DNA of 40,777 bases from Pseudomonadota bacterium (GTDB lineage: Bacteria > Pseudomonadota > Alphaproteobacteria > Rhizobiales > Devosiaceae). Under the pieces are notes generated by a model. That model was not told the DNA's origin, did not search any database, and saw only the letters and a program-made list of their open reading frames with translations. The stretch is taken from positions 1-40,777 of the forward strand of contig JAEYTY010000102.1 in assembly GCA_023433775.1 (NCBI GenBank), written 5' to 3'. The translations under genes and the position numbers were made by a program. Below, in pieces: positions 16,912-24,724 of the stretch (position 1 is its first letter; each line of letters starts with the position of its first letter).

Positions 16912-16950
16912 CGCGAGACTCCATCACCCAAATTGATCGAATGAATGAAA

Positions 16951-16971
16951 TCTATTTGTTAGACGAATAGA
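16951..16971. promoter_or_regulatory. Interrupted palindrome, probable LysR operator
   Basis: TCTATT (16951-16956) and AATAGA (16966-16971) are inverted arms separated by 9 bases, with further matching GT and AC pairs inside. It lies in the 149-base region between the divergent LysR and DUF1127 genes, 39 bases from the LysR start. Size and symmetry fit a LysR recognition site; binding is inferred. Confidence 0.5.
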
Positions 16972-17060
16972 AGTCCAGTGGGGTATTGATCGAGCATCGG
17001 TGCAAAGGCGCGCCGAACTGCCGGCCTCCCCCGGCGCTTCATGAGTTCTGGAGATTTAAA

Positions 17061-17324
17061 ATGGCTCTCTCGCTGCATGGCGAGCGGTCAGTTGCGGCCG
17101 CCTCGCACGTTACCCCTGTTCGTGCCTTCCTTGCCTGGATTGCCAGTGCAAATCGTGCGCGTGCCCGCCGTGTTGCGCTGAAGGCGCTTCTGGAACTTGA
17201 TCATGCGCGCTTGCGCGATCTCGGGATCAGCCATAAGGACGTCGCCGAAGCGATGTCAGTCAAGTCGGGCCGCACCCCCGGCATGGTCCTGAATGCCGCT
17301 CGTGCGCGTAACGCGCGCGTCTGA
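17061..17324 (+). CDS. DUF1127 (YjiS-like) small protein
   Basis: The 87-aa protein has the arginine-rich DUF1127 core at about residues 30-65: RARARRVALKALLELDHARL, then RDLGISHKDVAEAM. Members of this family occur in many alphaproteobacteria. Some have roles in phosphate and RNA metabolism, but this one has no assigned function. The start ATG follows GGAG at 8 bases; the open frame continues upstream without similarity. It is transcribed away from the LysR gene and ends at a strong intrinsic terminator, so it appears to be a single-gene unit. Confidence 0.85.
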   Translation: MALSLHGERSVAAASHVTPVRAFLAWIASANRARARRVALKALLELDHARLRDLGISHKDVAEAMSVKSGRTPGMVLNAARARNARV

Positions 17325-17437
17325 ATTTGAGTTTGCGGTCGTTGAACGGCGACCGCCACAGCGTTGGTTCGAACACGATGAGTGATCGTTCCATCTCCAG
17401 GGCTGGTTTTGCCGCCAGCCCGTTTCCTGATGACTTG

Positions 17438-17470
17438 CCGGGCCGTGCTACGCACGCGCCCGGTTTTTTT
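17438..17470 (+). terminator. Intrinsic terminator of the DUF1127 gene
   Basis: Arms 17438-17448 and 17452-17463 pair over 11 bp with one bulged C, a TAC loop and a run of seven T at 17464-17470. This is a classical Rho-independent terminator on the + strand. A second hairpin with 7-bp arms (17400-17406 and 17415-17421) precedes it. It ends about 20 bases from the PilZ reading frame on the opposite strand. Confidence 0.9.
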
Positions 17471-17489
17471 ACGCGTAAAATGCAGCAAA

Positions 17490-17734
17490 TCAGAGGAAGT
17501 GCACGCCGATTTCTTTTTCGGTGTGCCAGATGGTTTCGCAGCTGAAGCGGCGCCCGTCGTCCATGGCGAGCTCAAAAAGCTTCGGCACGCCAATGATGCT
17601 GTTCACAATCAGCTTGGCGCCTTCGTCGGACATATTGCGAATGGTGCAGTCGAAGGTCGAAAAGCCGTCATTGACCACGATTTTGCCACCCTTGAGGGTG
17701 CGGAGGCGGGGAAGTTGCGACGCTCTTCGCTCAT
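17490..17734 (-). pseudogene. PilZ-domain protein, frameshifted at a C tract
   Basis: A strong GGAGG site precedes ATG 17734, and the first codons read MSEERRNFP. The frame then shifts and stops after 41 codons. One extra base in the four-C run (bases 17708-17711 on this strand) would give an 81-aa protein. That protein would continue RRNFPRLRTLKGGKIVVND and then FSTFDCTIRNMSDEGAKL, with the canonical PilZ motifs RRxxxR and NxSxxG that bind cyclic di-GMP. The remainder from 17678 to 17490 is intact and open. The change could be a true inactivating deletion, a phase-variable tract or a sequencing error. It follows the ialB-like gene by 21 bases. Confidence 0.8.
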
Positions 17735-17755
17735 GACATTCCTCCGTACCGACCC

Positions 17756-18256
17756 TCAGGGCAGGGCGGCATAGCCCTCAGCAAAGCCGTTCAACGAAAC
17801 AGGAATGCCTACGCCTTCTTCCGGGGTCTTGAAAACGACGAAAATTGCATTGGTGCCTTCGGAGAGCACGCTGATCAATTCGTCATCAAGTTCAACCTCG
17901 GCGATGCAGCCATTGGGCAGGCAGCGCACAAAGGCAACCCGGCCCATATCGGTGCCATCAACATTGAGTCCAAGGCCATTGGGCAACAGCACGCCGAGCG
18001 GAGCAAGAACGCGCAGCAGGCGCGCTTCGCGGTCAGCCGTACGCAGCACAATGACGGACAGGCCCACATTGGGCTGATCTTCGGCCGTGACATTCTGGAT
18101 GATGGCGCATTGTTCGAAGCTGGCACCCGGAGGGGTGTCGCAGCTCATTTGCCAGTCGCCATGCTCGGAGCGCACATTGCCCTGAGCCGATGCCGGCGAA
18201 GCCATAAGACCAGCCAGAACGGCGCCAAGCAGACCAAATCGTGTTGCCCAGACCAT
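17756..18256 (-). CDS. Invasion-associated locus B (IalB) family protein
   Basis: This 166-aa exported protein has a clear N-terminal signal peptide with a hydrophobic stretch FGLLGAVLAGLMA and a likely cleavage after ASA near residue 24. The mature part has the IalB pattern HGDWQMSCDTPPG near the start and paired cysteines around CLPNGC. The family is named from Bartonella but is widespread in free-living alphaproteobacteria. The function is not settled, and a pathogenic role should not be assumed. ATG 18256 is chosen because the signal peptide starts there. A perfect -35-like TTGACA occurs upstream on this strand (18330-18335) without a convincing -10. PilZ lies downstream in the same unit. 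Confidence 0.82.
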   Translation of the reverse strand: MVWATRFGLLGAVLAGLMASPASAQGNVRSEHGDWQMSCDTPPGASFEQCAIIQNVTAEDQPNVGLSVIVLRTADREARLLRVLAPLGVLLPNGLGLNVDGTDMGRVAFVRCLPNGCIAEVELDDELISVLSEGTNAIFVVFKTPEEGVGIPVSLNGFAEGYAALP

Positions 18257-18581
18257 CACTCTTATACGTCTCCCGCCGAATCGAGCCTCGCGCGTGAGGC
18301 CCAAACTGTTTCCGACACACCGCCAAGCCTGTCAACCAAGCCCGGATTTCCGGGCCCTTGTCGCGGCAAACTGCGGCGACGGTGAGGCGGGGTTGCGGAC
18401 AGAGGACGCAATTTGCCGCATGTGGGACACCATTTGGTGCAATGGACTTGGCCTCTGCGATGTGGTTTAGGTCAAGCCAGAGTTTTGCGCTCCGAAGTTG
18501 AGTCGGGGCGGCGTAGCTATGCCGCTATCTGATCCCCTCAATTCTCGGTGCAAGCCGCCAGAACAAGTCGATAGGGGGTTT
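18257..18581. other. Divergent intergenic region between ialB-like gene and coxB
   Basis: These 325 bases contain no convincing gene. They hold a hairpin at 18340-18355 (GCCCGG / CCGGGC), a short palindrome at 18428-18439 (CACCA TT TGGTG), and a long-range inverted pair GCGGCAAA (18363-18370) with TTTGCCGC (18412-18419). Promoters for the cox genes and for ialB must lie here, but I could not assign boxes with confidence. Confidence 0.6.
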
Positions 18582-19502
18582 ATGGTGACCGGACAGTTCA
18601 TAAGAAAGTTGGGAGCCGTATCCCCGGCCGTGTTGGCGCTATTGCCAGCCATGGCCACTGCGCAAGAGGTTGGGCGGGGTCATCCCGAGCCCGGTCAGTT
18701 TCATCTGCAGGAATCCGTGACGCCGATCATGGACTCCATCGTGGCCTTCCACGATGGCATTCTGATGTGGACCATCACGCTGATCGTGCTGTTCGTTCTG
18801 GCGCTTCTGGTGGTCATCGTGGTGCGCTTCAATGCCCGCGCTAATCCCGTGCCGGCGCGTTTCACGCACAATACGATGATTGAAATCATCTGGACCGTGG
18901 TGCCGATCCTTGTCCTGATCGTTATCGCTATCCCGTCCTTCGGCGTGTTGTCCGATCAGCTGACGGTGCCAGATGGCGAGCGCAAATATCTTGGTTCCAA
19001 CATTTTCTCCTTCGGCGAAGTTGATGTTCCCGCCGCGTCCCTCACCATCAAGGCCTCGGGTGAGCAGTGGTACTGGAACTACGAATATGTGGATCAGGGC
19101 GTTGCCTTCGACTCCAATATGCTCTCGGTCGACGAAATTGCCGCCGCCAAACCAAGCCAGCCGCGCCTTCTGGCCGTGGACAATGAACTGATCGTTCCGG
19201 TGAACACCACGGTGCGTATGCAGGTCACCTCGAGCCCTACCGGCGTGATCCACGCGTTCGCCGTGCCGTCCTTCGGCATAAAGATCGACGCGGTTCCGGG
19301 TCGTCTCAATGAGACCTGGTTCAATTCGCGCGAAACCGGCATGTTCTATGGCCAGTGTTCAGAACTCTGCGGCAAGGACCATGCGTTCATGCCGATCGCT
19401 GTTCGCGTCGTTACGGCCGAAGAATTTGAAACTTTCATCACAGCCTTCCAGGAAAGCCGTGACTATGCCGGCGCCGCAGCTCTGCTGCCGGCAGTCCAGT
19501 AG
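18582..19502 (+). CDS. coxB: Cytochrome c oxidase subunit II
   Basis: Subunit II accepts electrons from cytochrome c through its CuA centre in the periplasm. The 306-aa protein has a signal peptide (about 1-27) and two transmembrane helices (about 60-82 and 100-122). The cupredoxin domain carries all CuA ligands: His224, Cys259, Glu261, Cys263, His267 and Met270. The aromatic patch EQWYWNYEY (161-169) is the electron entry path. The ATG at 18582 has a GGGGG ribosome site; the longer open frame upstream is untranslated. It is the first gene of the oxidase operon. The sequence is of the aa3 cytochrome c oxidase type, not a quinol oxidase, because CuA is intact. Confidence 0.96.
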   Translation: MVTGQFIRKLGAVSPAVLALLPAMATAQEVGRGHPEPGQFHLQESVTPIMDSIVAFHDGILMWTITLIVLFVLALLVVIVVRFNARANPVPARFTHNTMIEIIWTVVPILVLIVIAIPSFGVLSDQLTVPDGERKYLGSNIFSFGEVDVPAASLTIKASGEQWYWNYEYVDQGVAFDSNMLSVDEIAAAKPSQPRLLAVDNELIVPVNTTVRMQVTSSPTGVIHAFAVPSFGIKIDAVPGRLNETWFNSRETGMFYGQCSELCGKDHAFMPIAVRVVTAEEFETFITAFQESRDYAGAAALLPAVQ

Positions 19503-19525
19503 TACAGGTTAGGGGAACCGCAAAA

Positions 19526-21220
19526 ATGGCAAATACCGCTCACCTAGAGGCTAGCGCTACCGGCCACGGCTATGCCGGGCACGATCCACACACGCCGACC
19601 GGCTGGCGCCGGTGGGTCTATTCGACCAACCACAAGGACATCGGGATCATGTATCTCGTGTTCTCGATCGTGGCGGGCATTCTGGGCGGTCTGCTTTCCG
19701 GCGTCATGCGCATGGAACTGCAGGAACCCGGCATTCAGATTTTCCATGGCCTTGCAGCCATGACCTATGGCCTGGAAGGCGGCGAAGCGCTCGACGCTGG
19801 CAAGCACATGTACAATGTGTTCACCACCGCCCACGCGCTGATCATGGTGTTCTTCGTGGTCATGCCCGCCACCATGGGCGGCTTTGCAAATTACTTCGCT
19901 CCGCTGATGATCGGCGCGCCTGACACGGCTTTCCCGCGCATCAACAATATCGCTTTCTGGCTTCTGCCCCCTGCCTTCATCCTGCTGCTGATGAGCCTCT
20001 TCTTTGAAGGTCCGTCCGGGGCACTGGGCTTCGGCGGCGGCTGGACCATCTACCCGCCGCTCTCCACCTCTGGCCATCCCGGCCCGGCGATGGATTTCGC
20101 GATCCTTTCGCTTCACGTGGCTGGTGTCAGCTCCATCATGGGCGCGATCAATCTGATCACCACCATCTTCAATATGCGCGCTCCGGGCATGACGCTGCAC
20201 AAGATGCCGCTGTTTGTCTGGTCCGTTCTGGTGACAGCGTTCCTGCTGCTGCTGGCCCTGCCTGTTCTGGCCGGTGCCATCACCATGCTGCTCACCGACC
20301 GCAATTTCGGCACGACCTTCTTCGCGCCAGAAGGCGGCGGCGACCCGATCCTGTTCCAGCACCTGTTCTGGTTCTTCGGTCACCCCGAAGTGTACATCAT
20401 GATCCTGCCGGGCTTCGGCATTGTCAGCCATATCGTGTCGACTTTCAGCCGCAAGCCGATCTTCGGCTATATGGCCATGGCCTATGCCATGGTCGCCATC
20501 GGCTTCGTCGGCTTCGTCGTGTGGGCGCACCACATGTACACCACGGGCCTCAGCCTCGACGTTCAGCGCTACTTCGTGTTCGCTACTATGGTGATCGCCG
20601 TGCCCACGGGCGTGAAGATCTTCTCGTGGATCGCCACGATGTGGGGGGGGTCGATTACCTTCAAGTCGCCTATGCTCTGGGCCATCGGCTTCATCTTCCT
20701 GTTCACCGTTGGCGGTGTGACGGGTGTGGTGCTGGCCAATGCCGGTGCTGACCGCGCGCTCCACGACACCTATTATGTGGTGGCTCACTTCCACTACGTG
20801 CTGTCACTGGGCGCCGTGTTCTCGATCTTCGCCGGCTGGTACTACTGGTACCCGAAGATTTTCGGTTACATGTACAATGAGTTCCTGGCTCAGGCGCACT
20901 TCTGGGTCATGTTCGTCGGCGTGAACCTGATTTTCTTCCCGCAGCACTTCCTCGGCCTCGCCGGTATGCCGCGCCGCTACATCGATTATCCCGATGCCTT
21001 TGCGATGTGGAACCGCGTCTCGTCCTACGGCTACTACATCACCTTCTTCGCCATGCTGATCTTCTTCTACGCAACATGGGAAGCATCGCGGAAGAAGCGT
21101 CCGGCTGGCGACAGCCCGTGGGGTGATGGTGCAACGACTCTGGAATGGACCTTGTCCAGCCCGCCGCCGTTCCACCAGTTCTCGACACTGCCAAAGTTTG
21201 ACGGCTCAAAGGCGCACTAA
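19526..21220 (+). CDS. coxA: Cytochrome c oxidase subunit I
   Basis: This catalytic haem-copper subunit reduces oxygen to water and pumps protons. The 564-aa protein has twelve predicted membrane helices. Conserved segments are TTAHALIMVFFVVMPA (haem a ligand), the CuB and cross-linked Tyr region WFFGHPEVYIMILPGFG, the D-channel MGGFANYF and HDTYYVVAHFHYVLS with the haem a3 and a ligands. The presence of both channels and the GHPEVY motif marks an A-family oxidase. The ATG follows AGGGGAACC. coxB ends 23 bases upstream and ctaB begins 62 bases downstream. One run of eight G occurs at 20643-20650 within an intact frame. Confidence 0.98.
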   Translation: MANTAHLEASATGHGYAGHDPHTPTGWRRWVYSTNHKDIGIMYLVFSIVAGILGGLLSGVMRMELQEPGIQIFHGLAAMTYGLEGGEALDAGKHMYNVFTTAHALIMVFFVVMPATMGGFANYFAPLMIGAPDTAFPRINNIAFWLLPPAFILLLMSLFFEGPSGALGFGGGWTIYPPLSTSGHPGPAMDFAILSLHVAGVSSIMGAINLITTIFNMRAPGMTLHKMPLFVWSVLVTAFLLLLALPVLAGAITMLLTDRNFGTTFFAPEGGGDPILFQHLFWFFGHPEVYIMILPGFGIVSHIVSTFSRKPIFGYMAMAYAMVAIGFVGFVVWAHHMYTTGLSLDVQRYFVFATMVIAVPTGVKIFSWIATMWGGSITFKSPMLWAIGFIFLFTVGGVTGVVLANAGADRALHDTYYVVAHFHYVLSLGAVFSIFAGWYYWYPKIFGYMYNEFLAQAHFWVMFVGVNLIFFPQHFLGLAGMPRRYIDYPDAFAMWNRVSSYGYYITFFAMLIFFYATWEASRKKRPAGDSPWGDGATTLEWTLSSPPPFHQFSTLPKFDGSKAH

Positions 21221-21282
21221 GCGCGCACATAGGGAACTGCGGATCGCGCCTTTCGTGCGGTCCGCCGCAACAGGAAAAACCA

Positions 21283-22212
21283 GTGGCCTATATTGATGAC
21301 AGCAGGGGCATTGCCGCCATGGCGGGAGGGGCGCGGGTAGAAGACTACCTCGCGCTGCTGAAGCCACGCGTCATGTCGCTGGTGGTTTTCACTGCCCTGG
21401 TCGGAATGCTGGTGGCGCCGGGCGGGATCAACCCGATCATCGGGTTCATTGCCATTGCCTGTATCGCCATCGGTGCTGGCGCCTCTGGCGCGCTCAATAT
21501 GTGGTACGACAGCGATATCGATGCCGTGATGAGCCGGACTGTCATGCGCCCCATCCCCGCCGGACGCATCACGCGAGAAGAAGCGCTGGCCTTTGGCCTG
21601 ACGCTCTCAGCCTTTTCAGTGGTGCTTTTGGGTCTGGCCACCAACTGGATTGCGGGCGGCTTCCTCGCCTTCACCATCTTCTTCTATGCCGTGGTTTATA
21701 CCATGTGGCTCAAGCGCTCGACACCGCAGAATATCGTCATCGGCGGCGCCGCCGGCGCCTTCCCGCCTATGGTGGGCTGGGCAGCGGTAACCGGCACGAT
21801 AACGCTGGAAAGCATCGCGCTTTTCCTCATCATCTTCCTGTGGACTCCGCCGCATTTCTGGGCGCTGGCGCTCTATAAGCAGGGCGATTACGGCGCGGCA
21901 GGCATTCCGATGATGCCCAATGTGGCCGGTGAAGCCTCAACCAAGCGCCAGATATTGAGCTATTCAATTGTTCTGGCTGCATCGAGCATTCTGCCCATAG
22001 CGCTCGGATTTTCCGGCTGGCTGTATGGCGCGGTCGCCGTGGTGACGGGCCTGAGCTTTGTCTGGCTGGCCTTGCGTTTATGGCGTGCGCCCGATGGGGC
22101 CGACATGCGTCGCGCGGCACGGCGGCTCTTCACCTATTCGCTGAGCTATCTCTTCGTGCTGTTTCTGGCGCTGCTCGTAGACAATGTCGCCCTGCGTATG
22201 GGGTTCCTGTGA
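21283..22212 (+). CDS. ctaB: Protohaem IX farnesyltransferase (haem O synthase)
   Basis: CtaB transfers a farnesyl group to haem b, making haem O, the precursor of the haem A in subunit I. The 309-aa membrane protein belongs to the UbiA superfamily, with the first aspartate motif in NMWYDSDIDAVMSRTVMRP and several further helices. The start codon is GTG at 21283, after ACAGGA. Its place between coxA and the assembly genes is standard for alphaproteobacteria. Haem A synthase (ctaA) is not in the window. Confidence 0.95.
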   Translation: MAYIDDSRGIAAMAGGARVEDYLALLKPRVMSLVVFTALVGMLVAPGGINPIIGFIAIACIAIGAGASGALNMWYDSDIDAVMSRTVMRPIPAGRITREEALAFGLTLSAFSVVLLGLATNWIAGGFLAFTIFFYAVVYTMWLKRSTPQNIVIGGAAGAFPPMVGWAAVTGTITLESIALFLIIFLWTPPHFWALALYKQGDYGAAGIPMMPNVAGEASTKRQILSYSIVLAASSILPIALGFSGWLYGAVAVVTGLSFVWLALRLWRAPDGADMRRAARRLFTYSLSYLFVLFLALLVDNVALRMGFL

Positions 22213-22214
22213 CC

Positions 22215-22391
22215 ATGAGCGCGCCAAACGAAATTCAGCCCGAAATGACGCCTGAGCAGGAAGTCGCACTCAAGCACCGCCGTCGCCTGCGTTCGCTGGC
22301 TCTGGCTGCCGCATTGGCGATTTTCGCGATCACCTTCTATGTGCTGACCATCGTCAAGATGGGCCCGGCCCTGTTCGATCGGTCAATGTGA
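22215..22391 (+). CDS. Small single-helix CoxF-like oxidase assembly protein
   Basis: The 58-aa protein has a basic segment (KHRRRLR) and one transmembrane helix (about 29-48), ending in GPALFDRSM. Small proteins of this type sit between ctaB and ctaG in rhizobial oxidase operons and are annotated CoxF. A role in oxidase assembly or stability is assumed from context. The ATG lies 2 bases after the ctaB stop. The stop overlaps the start of ctaG by one base, so translation is coupled. Confidence 0.78.
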   Translation: MSAPNEIQPEMTPEQEVALKHRRRLRSLALAAALAIFAITFYVLTIVKMGPALFDRSM

Positions 22392-22957
22392 TGACTGACG
22401 CACTGATCCCGGCCAACATGATGCAGACCGGACGGCGCAATCGCCGCCTTGCTTTGTCCTTGTCCGTGGGCGCAGTAGCGATGGTGGGCCTCGCCTTTGC
22501 GTCAGTGCCGCTCTACCAGCTGTTTTGCCAGGTTACCGGCTATGGCGGCACTACCCAGGTGGCTGGCGACAATCCCAAGGGCGTTATTGCTCGCGAAATG
22601 ACAGTGCGCTTCGACTCCAATGTCGACCACGCATTGCCCTGGACGGTGAAACCCGCCGCGCCGATCACCGACCGGATCGGCATGGTCGACACCATCAATT
22701 ATGTCGCCACCAATAATTCCGACAAACCGGTCACAGGCATGGCGATTTTCAACGTCACCCCGGACCGTGCCGGAATCTATTTCAACAAGATCGAGTGCTT
22801 CTGCTTCAATGAACAGACATTGCAGCCGGGCGAAACCGTCGAAATGCCCGTGGTCTTTTTTGTGGACCCCGACCTCGACGACAATTCTGAGCTCGACACC
22901 ATCAAAGAGATCACGCTCTCTTATACATTCTACGCTTCAGACAGTGAGGGAAGCTGA
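22391..22957 (+). CDS. ctaG: Cytochrome c oxidase assembly protein CtaG (Cox11)
   Basis: CtaG delivers copper to the CuB site of subunit I. The 188-aa protein has one N-terminal membrane helix (about 22-42) and a periplasmic domain. Copper ligands are visible as Cys136 and Cys138 in the ECFCFNEQ motif, with Cys46 in the LYQLFCQVTGYGG segment. The start is ATG 22391, overlapping the CoxF-like stop (TGATG); a GTG immediately before it is possible. coxC follows after 2 bases. The presence of CtaG fits an aa3-type enzyme. Confidence 0.94.
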   Translation: MTDALIPANMMQTGRRNRRLALSLSVGAVAMVGLAFASVPLYQLFCQVTGYGGTTQVAGDNPKGVIAREMTVRFDSNVDHALPWTVKPAAPITDRIGMVDTINYVATNNSDKPVTGMAIFNVTPDRAGIYFNKIECFCFNEQTLQPGETVEMPVVFFVDPDLDDNSELDTIKEITLSYTFYASDSEGS

Positions 22958-22959
22958 AC

Positions 22960-23796
22960 ATGTCCGCCATTGAAAAGAACCATGACTACCACATGGTGGA
23001 ACCCAGCCCATGGCCGTTCGTCATGTCCTTCTCGGTGCTGGTGCTCGCTATTGGCGCCATCGCCTGGATGCAGGACTGGACCCCATGGGTGTTCTTCATC
23101 GGCCTCGCAGGCGTCATCTACACATTCTACGCCTGGTGGTCTGATGTCACCAAGGAAGCCAATAACGGCGTAGACCACACCCCGGTTGTGCAGATGCACC
23201 ACCGCTATGGCATGATGCTGTTCATTGCTTCGGAAGTGATGTTCTTCGTCGCCTGGTTCTGGGCCTATTTTGACGGCTTCTTCCGTCTGGACGACGTGGA
23301 GCAGTATGCCCGTGTTGCCGCTACGGGCGGGCATTGGCCGCCGCTGGGCGTGGAGCTTTTCGACCCCTTCCATCTGCCCCTCTTCAACACGCTGATTCTG
23401 CTGACGTCGGGCACCACGGTGACCTGGGCCCACCACGCCCTGCTCGAAGGCGACCGCCAGGGCCTTCGCTGGGGCCTCGTGCTGACCGTGGCACTTGGTG
23501 TTCTGTTCTCCTTTGTGCAGTACCTTGAATACACTCACGCCGGCTTCTCGTTCTCGGGCAACATGTATGGCGCGACCTTCTTCATGGCGACCGGCTTCCA
23601 CGGTTTCCACGTTCTGGTCGGCACGATCTTCCTTGCTGTCTGCCTGATCCGCGCCGAAATGGGTCAGATGACGCCACAGCGCCACCTCGGCTTCGAATTC
23701 GCCGCTTGGTACTGGCACTTCGTGGACGTGGTATGGCTTTTCCTCTTCGCCTCCATCTATGTGTGGGGCAGCTGGGGCGTGGCGTTGAGCCACTAA
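22960..23796 (+). CDS. coxC: Cytochrome c oxidase subunit III
   Basis: Subunit III stabilises the oxidase and supports proton uptake into the D channel. The 278-aa protein has seven predicted helices. Family segments include HDYHMVEPSPWPF at the N terminus, SEVMFFVAWFWAYF, the glutamate-containing QYLEYTHAGFSFS and FHGFHVLVGTIFL, and the C-terminal AAWYWHFVDVVWLFLF. The ATG follows GAGGGAAGC. An intrinsic terminator lies just downstream, marking the end of the main oxidase transcript. Confidence 0.97.
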   Translation: MSAIEKNHDYHMVEPSPWPFVMSFSVLVLAIGAIAWMQDWTPWVFFIGLAGVIYTFYAWWSDVTKEANNGVDHTPVVQMHHRYGMMLFIASEVMFFVAWFWAYFDGFFRLDDVEQYARVAATGGHWPPLGVELFDPFHLPLFNTLILLTSGTTVTWAHHALLEGDRQGLRWGLVLTVALGVLFSFVQYLEYTHAGFSFSGNMYGATFFMATGFHGFHVLVGTIFLAVCLIRAEMGQMTPQRHLGFEFAAWYWHFVDVVWLFLFASIYVWGSWGVALSH

Positions 23797-23818
23797 CCGG
23801 CAGACAATACAGAATTGG

Positions 23819-23849
23819 GGGCGCGGCACTGGCTGCGCCCTTTTTCTTT
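23819..23849 (+). terminator. Intrinsic terminator between coxC and SURF1
   Basis: A 9-bp stem with one G-T pair (23819-23827 and 23832-23840), a 4-base loop and the T-rich tail TTTTTCTTT form a good Rho-independent terminator. It ends about 10 bases before the SURF1 start, inside the SURF1 leader. Confidence 0.8.
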
Positions 23850-23859
23850 GAGGCTCACC

Positions 23860-24630
23860 ATGAACGGCACCTCCACCCGGCGCGGCTTGCGCTTTGGCGA
23901 TTATGTTTTTGCAGTCCTAATGCTGGCCCTGGCCGCCACCTGTCTCTGGCTGGGCAATTGGCAGATGGACAGGCTGGGCGAAAAGGAAGCGCTGATATCC
24001 GCTGTCGATGCGCGGTTGACCGCCGATCCGGTTCCGGTGCCGGACGCTGCGCAATGGGACACGCTCGACCTTGAGGCAAATAATTTCCAACCGGTCACCC
24101 TGACCGGCAGCTATCGCTACACTCAAACGGTGACCGTCTTTACCAGCCTGTCCAACGCCCGTGGCCGCTTCTCGGGTCCGGGCTACTGGGTCGTCACGCC
24201 CTTTGTGCTCGACGGCGGCGGCACGGTTTTCGTCAATCGCGGATTTGTGCCGCAGGAATACCAAGAACAGGCGGCGCTGGGCGACCTCCATGGCGACGAT
24301 CCGGGCAGCGTGACCATTGTGGGTCTGTTGCGACCGAGCGAAGCCGACGGTTTCATGGTGCCCGAGCCAAACATGTCCGACCGTATCGAATGGCTGCGCA
24401 ACACCGAAAGACTTGCAGCAATGGTCGATCCGACCCTGGCGCCGTTCGCGCCTTTCTATGTCGATCTGCTGGCGGCGGGCGAAGGGGACCTGCCCCAGGG
24501 CGGAGAGACGGTGGTCAGCTTCAACAACAACCATTTTGGCTATGCCCTTACATGGTATGGCTTCGCCATCATCGCCGTAGTCATGCTCGGCTACTGGCTA
24601 TGGCGGCAAAGCAGGCAGTTGCGGGAATGA
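23860..24630 (+). CDS. SURF1 family oxidase biogenesis protein
   Basis: SURF1 (Shy1) helps insert haem a into subunit I. The 256-aa protein has the two expected membrane helices near the ends (about 13-32 and 228-247) and a periplasmic domain with GYWVVTPFVL and VFVNRGFVP. The NNHFGYALTWYGFA motif before the last helix is typical. The ATG at 23860 follows GAGG. The gene lies downstream of a terminator, so it must rely on read-through or its own promoter. A DUF983 gene, which I recall often lies between coxC and SURF1 in rhizobia, is absent here. Confidence 0.92.
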   Translation: MNGTSTRRGLRFGDYVFAVLMLALAATCLWLGNWQMDRLGEKEALISAVDARLTADPVPVPDAAQWDTLDLEANNFQPVTLTGSYRYTQTVTVFTSLSNARGRFSGPGYWVVTPFVLDGGGTVFVNRGFVPQEYQEQAALGDLHGDDPGSVTIVGLLRPSEADGFMVPEPNMSDRIEWLRNTERLAAMVDPTLAPFAPFYVDLLAAGEGDLPQGGETVVSFNNNHFGYALTWYGFAIIAVVMLGYWLWRQSRQLRE

Positions 24631-24665
24631 CGCCTGCCCTGGACGTCAGGGTCATGCGGCAAAAC

Positions 24666-24694
24666 TTGAATTCCGCCCCCTGTTTGACTAGGTT
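24666..24694 (+). promoter_or_regulatory. Possible thrC promoter
   Basis: TTGAAT (24666-24671) and TAGGTT (24689-24694) are separated by 17 bases and lie 31 bases before the thrC start. The -35 is reasonable and the -10 weak, as in many alphaproteobacterial promoters. A small hairpin (CCCTG / CAGGG) precedes it, just after the SURF1 stop. Confidence 0.35.
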
Positions 24695-24724
24695 GCACCA
24701 ATTCCAGAAGGGCGCTTCCCCCCA

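Noticed and set aside
17756..18256. Evidence of pathogenicity from the IalB-like protein
   Set aside because: The family is common in free-living alphaproteobacteria, and nothing else in the window suggests a host-associated lifestyle.
19544..20794. Long open frame (416 codons) on the strand opposite coxA
   Set aside because: It is antisense to a certain gene, has a composition dominated by His, Asp and Glu typical of a shadow frame, and matches no family.
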